Both the position numbers and the translations under genes were made by a program. From NCBI GenBank assembly GCA_937873555.1, contig CALMWN010000478.1, positions 1 to 10,270 on the forward strand: a stretch of DNA of 10,270 nt, read 5' to 3'. Shown here piece after piece: positions 5,659 to 10,270 of this stretch. Source of the stretch: an uncultured Clostridia bacterium (lineage in GTDB: Bacteria; Bacillota; Clostridia; Acetivibrionales; CALMWN01). Each line of letters starts with the position of its first letter. Position 1 is the first letter of the stretch. The notes beneath the pieces were generated by a model. It saw only the letters and a list, made by a program, of their open reading frames with translations. It did no database searches and was not told the DNA's origin.

Positions 5659-8600
5659 CTATAAGTCGAAACGCTTTTTCTCTCTTAAGAGTTTTGTTAT
5701 TTCCTCTGCCGTTAATGGCTTGCTGAACAGATAACCCTGGACTTTATCACAGCCCAGGGAACAGGCAAAGCTTAATTGCTCCCTTGTCTCCACTCCTTCT
5801 GCAACAACTTGCAGTTTCAAGCTTTTTGCCATGAATGTGATTGCTTTTATTATAGCTTCGCTATCAGGGTCGGTTGTACAATCTCCTACGAACGACTTAT
5901 CTATCTTGACCGTGTTTATGGGGAACCTCTTAAGGAACCTCAGCGAAGAGTATCCTGTCCCAAAATCATCAAGAGCTATTTTAACTCCAAGTTCTTTGAA
6001 CTTAAATAACGTACTCTTGGCAATTTCTTCATTATCAATAACAGCGTTTTCTGTAATTTCAAGCTCGACAAATTCCGGTTTTAACCCTGCTTTCTTAATG
6101 ATATTCGCAAAAATTTCGACCAGCTTTGTGTTTCGGAACTGGCGTGCTGAAAGGTTGACTGCAATATGCAGATTGGGAAACCCTATCTTATGCCATGCAG
6201 ATATTTGCTTACACGCTGTTTTCAACACCCAATTACCAATCGGGTCTATCAGCCCTGTATCTTCTGCAATTGGAATGAACTCTAAAGGAGTTATCAAACC
6301 CAGTTTGGAATTATTAAGCCGCAATAAAGCTTCCATTCCTGTTATTTCACCGTTATTGCAGTCAATTAGCGGTTGATAGCATACAATAAGTTCATTTTTT
6401 TCAAGAGCATTATAAAGTATGCTTTCAATCTGCATCCTTTTTATACTTTTTATCTCGATATCTTTATCCAGGAACATAAATCTGTTCTTACCCTGCTCCT
6501 TGGCACGATACATAGCTTTGTCCGCATTCTTTAATATAGCCTGTGAATCTGCACCATCATTAGGATAAACAGCAACTCCAATACTGGTAGTTATAAAAAT
6601 TTGGTTCTCCTTTAAATCAAAGGGTGAGTTCATAGCCTTTAATACCCTATGTGCAATGCCCACAACCTCTTCCGTACTATTTATACGGGGTAACAGAATT
6701 GTAAATTCATCCCCACCCAGACGTGCAAGAGTATCATTGCTTCTTATGCAGCTTTTAAGCCTTGCTGCAACCTTTTTCAGCAGTTCATCTCCGGCTGCAT
6801 GTCCCAAAGTATCGTTGACCGTCTTAAACCTGTCCAAATCAAGAAACATTAAGGCCAAAATACTCTTGTCGCGTCTCGCCTGAGAAATGGCGGTTTCCAG
6901 TCGGTCATTGAAAAGAATACGATTTGGTAAACCTGTTAGTATGTCATAGTATGCAAGAAATTTAATTCTTTCCTCAGCTTGTTTATTTTCGGTAATATCT
7001 TTAAATACCCCTCTATACCCTAATAGCGCTCCATCTTCATTTAATATAGGAGTTCCGGAAATAAGCAAACCCACCAGATGTCCGTCCTTATGATAATTCC
7101 AGTTTTCAAGGTTCGAAATCGGGAGCTTGTCGGGCATAAGTTGATTACATACAACTGATTGATATTCCGTTTCGGTGTGGAGAAGAAAATCAAATAGGGA
7201 TCTGCCAATCATCTCTTCCGAAGTATAGCCAAGCACCTTAAATACTCCGTCGGAACAATATGTAAACCTGCATTGGGCATCTACCTCCCAAAGCCAGTCC
7301 GATGTACTGAATGCTATATCGCTGAACCGTTTTTCCGCCTCGCGCAGCATGTTAATCTGCAAATCATTTTTCAAAGCACTTGTAATCTGAGTCATTATGT
7401 TTTCATATACGCCCCCGTCACGGATCCCAAGATTCATGACCATGTATCCCAAAGTTTCCGTACGGTAGTGCAAGGGTTCAACCAGGAATGTGTATCTCGA
7501 ATCATCCGGTATTAACCACTCGGGCAATAATTGCGTCGAAAGGTACCGGCATTCTGATTCATTTATTTCTACCTTTTTCCTGTCCTTATACGCCAGAACA
7601 AGCCTGCACCAGTTCTCAGGCGCTTCACGGCCCTCAAACCGGGCAATATAACAATAGTTTATCCCTATTATATCGAACATTGTATTCATGGGACGGGATA
7701 AATCGAAAGCCGAATTCAAGGCTATTCCTATTTCCTGCAGTAAATTAACGGTTTTTGTCCTTTGTACTTCTTTAAATATCAATATTTTCTCGAACGCATC
7801 AATCAGCAGTAAAGTCGATTTCTGCCACAGCTGTTCATACAGTTGAAGATCCCTTTCACCATTCAGGTAATTGAAGGTACAGCTCCGCAGCAACAGGATA
7901 GCATTAAACCATGCACTGATGTCATTGTTATCCGGCGAGATTTTAGTAATTTCCTTTATTTTTTTTAGAAAAAATTCCTGGGAGTATTTCGCAAATGATT
8001 CCTGATAACTATCCAGCAATGCTTCCAGACTTTGAACGGAAATTTTGCATTTCTGATTTAAAAGGGCTACATTAGCCGCACTTGACACCACTTCCAAAAG
8101 ATAATCGCGGTTATTATTAAAAGACTCTTCAAAAGACGGCCTGTCATACGAAAAAGAATAATCAAAGTTGTCCAGGTTTATTTCTCTGCTGCACCCGCAG
8201 GAATTACGAATTATAAGCTCTGTGTTTATTTTATTAACCATAGGGATACTTTTCCCCTGAATAATACTGATCACCATAGCAGCAGCTTGCCTGCCCTGCT
8301 CATACGCATCTTCATTTAAAGTTGTCAGCGGAGGAATAGCAAACGCACTTTCCGGCGAGCCGTTGAAGCCCACTACCAGTATATCCTCAGGAACTCTATA
8401 TCCTCTTTGATCCAACCCTTCAATTGCCCCTAAGGCCATCAAGTCATTAAATGATATCAATGCATCGAATTGACAATCCGGTTGGTCAAGTAATTTAAGG
8501 ACAGCCTCAAAACCATCCATACGGCCCAGATGTGCCGGAACAACAAGTTTTGGGTCAAAAGGCAGGTTATATTTTTTTAATACCTCCAGATATACTCTGA

Positions 8601-9087
8601 AGCGCATATTTGACTGCTCGGTCATCCCGGAACTATTGATGTAGGCTATCCTCCTGCATCCATGAGTTTCAATAAGATGTACCAGCACCTTATACATGCC
8701 GGATTCAACATCGGGCTTGATTACCGGACAGTCTTCCCATTGACTTCCTATACAAACCATTGGAAGGTGAGAAAGCGGTTGTAATAATTTTTTTGCTTCC
8801 TCCTCACTTGAATAACGGAGCAGCAAACTGGGCGTGAGTATTACTCCGTCAAACATTTCCGGATTAATCAGATTATAAATCGAATTACGTATCGTGGAAG
8901 TATCCGGCCCATTTAAAGATCCACCGGCGAACACAACCAGATTGGCATCATTCTCTTCAGCTGTATCTGACATTCCCAGCACAAGGCTGTTATAATATTG
9001 AGAATTCAAACTTGCTGTCAATGTGGCCAAAGTCAGTCGCCTTATGCTATTAGTTTGCTTTTTGGCAGCTATCCGGTCTATATTCAT
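5659..9087 (-). CDS. LacI-type ligand-binding / PAS / GGDEF / EAL protein (cyclic-di-GMP synthase-phosphodiesterase)
   Basis: An 1142-residue protein with no signal peptide or membrane segment, hence cytosolic. Residues 15-295 form a LacI/PurR-type periplasmic-binding-like domain (for example 'GVILTP', 'DALISFNDLMALGAIEGL', 'VPEDILVVGFNG', 'PPLTTL'), ending in 'IRNSCGCS'. Only 14 residues precede it, so there is no helix-turn-helix. A helical region (about 300-440) and a possible degenerate GAF-like segment (about 440-580) follow, then a PAS domain (about 585-700). The GGDEF domain (about 705-870) has an intact GGDEF at 791-795 and the inhibitory RxxD site (RSND, 782-785) five residues before it. 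The EAL domain (about 885-1135) has E919-A-L, Asn978, 'ELEITE' (1008-1013), 'DDFGTGYSSL' (Asp1040/Asp1041), Lys1061, Glu1097 and 'KVQGYLFSKPL'. Both enzymatic domains therefore look competent. A sugar or similar small ligand probably tunes c-di-GMP turnover; the ligand is unknown. AAGGGG lies 9 nt before the ATG. Confidence 0.93.
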   Translation of the reverse strand: MNIDRIAAKKQTNSIRRLTLATLTASLNSQYYNSLVLGMSDTAEENDANLVVFAGGSLNGPDTSTIRNSIYNLINPEMFDGVILTPSLLLRYSSEEEAKKLLQPLSHLPMVCIGSQWEDCPVIKPDVESGMYKVLVHLIETHGCRRIAYINSSGMTEQSNMRFRVYLEVLKKYNLPFDPKLVVPAHLGRMDGFEAVLKLLDQPDCQFDALISFNDLMALGAIEGLDQRGYRVPEDILVVGFNGSPESAFAIPPLTTLNEDAYEQGRQAAAMVISIIQGKSIPMVNKINTELIIRNSCGCSREINLDNFDYSFSYDRPSFEESFNNNRDYLLEVVSSAANVALLNQKCKISVQSLEALLDSYQESFAKYSQEFFLKKIKEITKISPDNNDISAWFNAILLLRSCTFNYLNGERDLQLYEQLWQKSTLLLIDAFEKILIFKEVQRTKTVNLLQEIGIALNSAFDLSRPMNTMFDIIGINYCYIARFEGREAPENWCRLVLAYKDRKKVEINESECRYLSTQLLPEWLIPDDSRYTFLVEPLHYRTETLGYMVMNLGIRDGGVYENIMTQITSALKNDLQINMLREAEKRFSDIAFSTSDWLWEVDAQCRFTYCSDGVFKVLGYTSEEMIGRSLFDFLLHTETEYQSVVCNQLMPDKLPISNLENWNYHKDGHLVGLLISGTPILNEDGALLGYRGVFKDITENKQAEERIKFLAYYDILTGLPNRILFNDRLETAISQARRDKSILALMFLDLDRFKTVNDTLGHAAGDELLKKVAARLKSCIRSNDTLARLGGDEFTILLPRINSTEEVVGIAHRVLKAMNSPFDLKENQIFITTSIGVAVYPNDGADSQAILKNADKAMYRAKEQGKNRFMFLDKDIEIKSIKRMQIESILYNALEKNELIVCYQPLIDCNNGEITGMEALLRLNNSKLGLITPLEFIPIAEDTGLIDPIGNWVLKTACKQISAWHKIGFPNLHIAVNLSARQFRNTKLVEIFANIIKKAGLKPEFVELEITENAVIDNEEIAKSTLFKFKELGVKIALDDFGTGYSSLRFLKRFPINTVKIDKSFVGDCTTDPDSEAIIKAITFMAKSLKLQVVAEGVETREQLSFACSLGCDKVQGYLFSKPLTAEEITKLLREKKRFDL

Positions 9088-9143
9088 CTAGTCAGGCCCC
9101 TTATCTGAATGATATGTACTGGCAAAAAGACTTCATAATTAAT

Positions 9144-9173
9144 ATTATAAATCAAAATAGCATCAAATGTCTT
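9144..9173 (-). promoter_or_regulatory. Probable promoter of the LacI-like/GGDEF-EAL gene
   Basis: On the minus strand AAGACA (9173-9168, matching the last four bases of TTGACA) is followed after 18 nt by a perfect TATAAT (9149-9144). It lies in the 129-nt gap after the hybrid kinase gene, giving a leader of roughly 50 nt. The gap shows only AT-rich short inverted repeats and no GC-rich hairpin with a U-tract. The kinase transcript may therefore also read through. Confidence 0.5.
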
Positions 9174-9216
9174 TAATTATATGATTTATGATTAACTTTG
9201 ATTAATTTCGATACCA

Positions 9217-10270
9217 TCATTCCAAAACAGGTTCCTGATTCCTCATAATCCATTTATCTATGGTTTTCAGTAAAAGCTCCAGGTCTACCGGCTTTGCCAG
9301 GAAATCATCCATTCCGGCTTCAAAACACTTTTGCCTGTCACTGCCCGGAGCATATGCTGTCAGAGCTAATATTGGAACATGATTTGTAAAGCCATTTTCC
9401 AGAGAGCGGATTTTGGAAGTAGCAGTAATGCCATCCATTTTAGGCATCTGCACATCCATTATAACAATATCAAAGCCGCCTTCCTTGAATTCATCAATAG
9501 CTTCCATCCCATTCTCTGCAAGTATTGTCTGCATTCCAAACTTATTAAGGAATATTGAGATTACCGTTTGATTTACTTTGTCGTCTTCTACTATCAGAAC
9601 CTTTATGCCTTTATACCTTTCCCCACCCGTCGGGAAAGTATTGCTCAATTGCTTACTTTGTGGATGTTCAGCTTCAATTATGTTTCCCAAAGGTATTGTG
9701 AAGTAGAACTTACTGCCTTTTCCTTCTTCACTTTCTACTCCTATGCTTCCGCCCATAGCTTCTACAAGACTTTTTGAGATTGCCAGTCCCAAACCGGTTC
9801 CCCCATATTTTTTTGTATACGAATCATCTACCGTAAACTTCAACTCAGTTGTTTTTGGGGAAAAGTTTTTCAACTCCGTATATATTGAAACTGTCCCATC
9901 ATTAGTAAACTTGACAGCGTTTCCTACAAGATTTGATAATATCTGCCGCAACCTAACAGCATCACCCAACAGATAATCCGGTATTTCTTTATCTGTTTGG
10001 TTCGATATATCGATATTTTTCTGTTTTGCAACTACACTGAACAAGGCTATAACATCATTTAGTATTTCCCGGACATTAAACTTTTCTTTTATTATTAACA
10101 TTTTACCAGCTTCAATTTTTGAATAATCAAGTATGTCGTTAATAACCCTTAGCATGGAATCTGCTGATTTTTTCGCCGATTGCAGGTACTCATCGCTTTC
10201 CTCTTTGGAATCAGCCAGTTGAGCCAACTGAATCATACCCAGCATCCCATTCATAGGTGTCCTGATTTCA
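9217..10270 (-). CDS. Hybrid histidine kinase, C-terminal part (HisKA, ATPase domain lacking G1/F boxes, receiver), cut by the right edge
   Basis: The reading frame is open to base 10270. It enters with the last base of a codon followed by E-I-R-T-P-M-N-G, so the phosphoacceptor His of the 'HEIRTPMNG' H-box is cut exactly at the edge. The remainder is about 350 residues; numbers below count from the M of PMNG (10254). The HisKA helices end in 'DILDYSKIEAGKM'. The ATPase domain has its N box ('LSNLVGNAVKFT', Asn112), but 'LKFTV' (to 142) passes directly into 'DDSYTKKYGGTGLGLAIS' (from 143). The usual DTGIGI (G1) and F-box segment, about 22 residues, is missing in frame at about 9828. The G2 box GGTGLG (151-156) is intact. 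The receiver domain (about 217-335) has acidic-pocket Asp224/Asp225, phosphoacceptor Asp267 ('MDVQMPKMDG'), Thr299 and Lys321. The receiver should accept phosphate, while ATP use by this kinase is doubtful. Upstream sensory domains lie outside the window. Confidence 0.93.
   Translation of the reverse strand, partial: EIRTPMNGMLGMIQLAQLADSKEESDEYLQSAKKSADSMLRVINDILDYSKIEAGKMLIIKEKFNVREILNDVIALFSVVAKQKNIDISNQTDKEIPDYLLGDAVRLRQILSNLVGNAVKFTNDGTVSIYTELKNFSPKTTELKFTVDDSYTKKYGGTGLGLAISKSLVEAMGGSIGVESEEGKGSKFYFTIPLGNIIEAEHPQSKQLSNTFPTGGERYKGIKVLIVEDDKVNQTVISIFLNKFGMQTILAENGMEAIDEFKEGGFDIVIMDVQMPKMDGITATSKIRSLENGFTNHVPILALTAYAPGSDRQKCFEAGMDDFLAKPVDLELLLKTIDKWIMRNQEPVLE

Noticed and set aside
5831..6376. 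Plus-strand open frame of 181 codons opposite the EAL domain
   Set aside because: It is antisense to strongly conserved EAL motifs, and its low-complexity Ser/Leu/Ile-rich content is typical of a shadow frame.
9040..9087. A LacI-type helix-turn-helix at the N-terminus of the GGDEF-EAL protein
   Set aside because: Only about 14 residues precede the ligand-binding domain and they do not match the HTH pattern. The start has a good ribosome binding site, so a longer N-terminus is unlikely.
9185..9212. GATTAA repeats and an ATTAA/TTAAT inverted repeat after the hybrid kinase gene as an operator or terminator
   Set aside because: The units are very short and pure AT in an AT-rich gap, so chance is a sufficient explanation.

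Overview
The window looks like chromosomal DNA of a low-to-moderate-GC Bacillota, most likely a Clostridia member of the Ruminiclostridium/Acetivibrio type. This is inferred from strong AGGAGG-like ribosome binding sites, SigA-like promoters with perfect TATAAT boxes, a clostridial-style YbaK protein, a repeat lipoprotein of the DUF5050 kind, and large cytosolic LacI-like/GGDEF/EAL signalling proteins. Every confident gene lies on the minus strand, so transcription runs right to left. One small membrane-protein ORF on the plus strand is the exception. I saw no rRNA, tRNA, CRISPR array, insertion sequence or phage gene.

Reading in the direction of transcription. (1) 10270-9217: the C-terminal part of a hybrid histidine kinase. 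The window edge falls on the third base of its phosphoacceptor-His codon, and its ATPase domain lacks the stretch that normally holds the G1 and F boxes. (2) 9087-5659: an 1142-residue cytosolic protein with a LacI/PurR-type ligand-binding domain (no DNA-binding HTH), a helical middle region, a PAS domain, and GGDEF and EAL domains that both look intact. It has its own promoter. (3) 5567-2359: a promoter, then trpS, a CtBP-like D-2-hydroxyacid dehydrogenase and a tartrate/D-malate dehydrogenase, separated by 27 and 44 nt and therefore probably an operon. (4) 2127-2324 on the plus strand: a possible 65-residue single-pass membrane protein, convergent with the dehydrogenase operon and divergent from group 5. 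(5) 1942-1: a strong extended -10 promoter followed by a YbaK-type aminoacyl-tRNA deacylase, a lipoprotein with seven 39-residue repeats, and the N-terminal part of a YgjP-like (DUF45) metallopeptidase that runs off the left edge.

Functionally, the right half is a signalling block: a two-component phosphorelay protein beside a ligand-sensing cyclic-di-GMP enzyme. The middle couples tryptophan tRNA charging with two oxidoreductases that could form a redox-balanced hydroxyacid pathway. The left block combines a tRNA proofreading enzyme, a surface beta-propeller-like lipoprotein and a putative metalloprotease. The most unusual items are the kinase ATPase domain lacking its G1/F segment, the LacI-like sensor fused to a dual GGDEF-EAL enzyme, and the small plus-strand membrane ORF.
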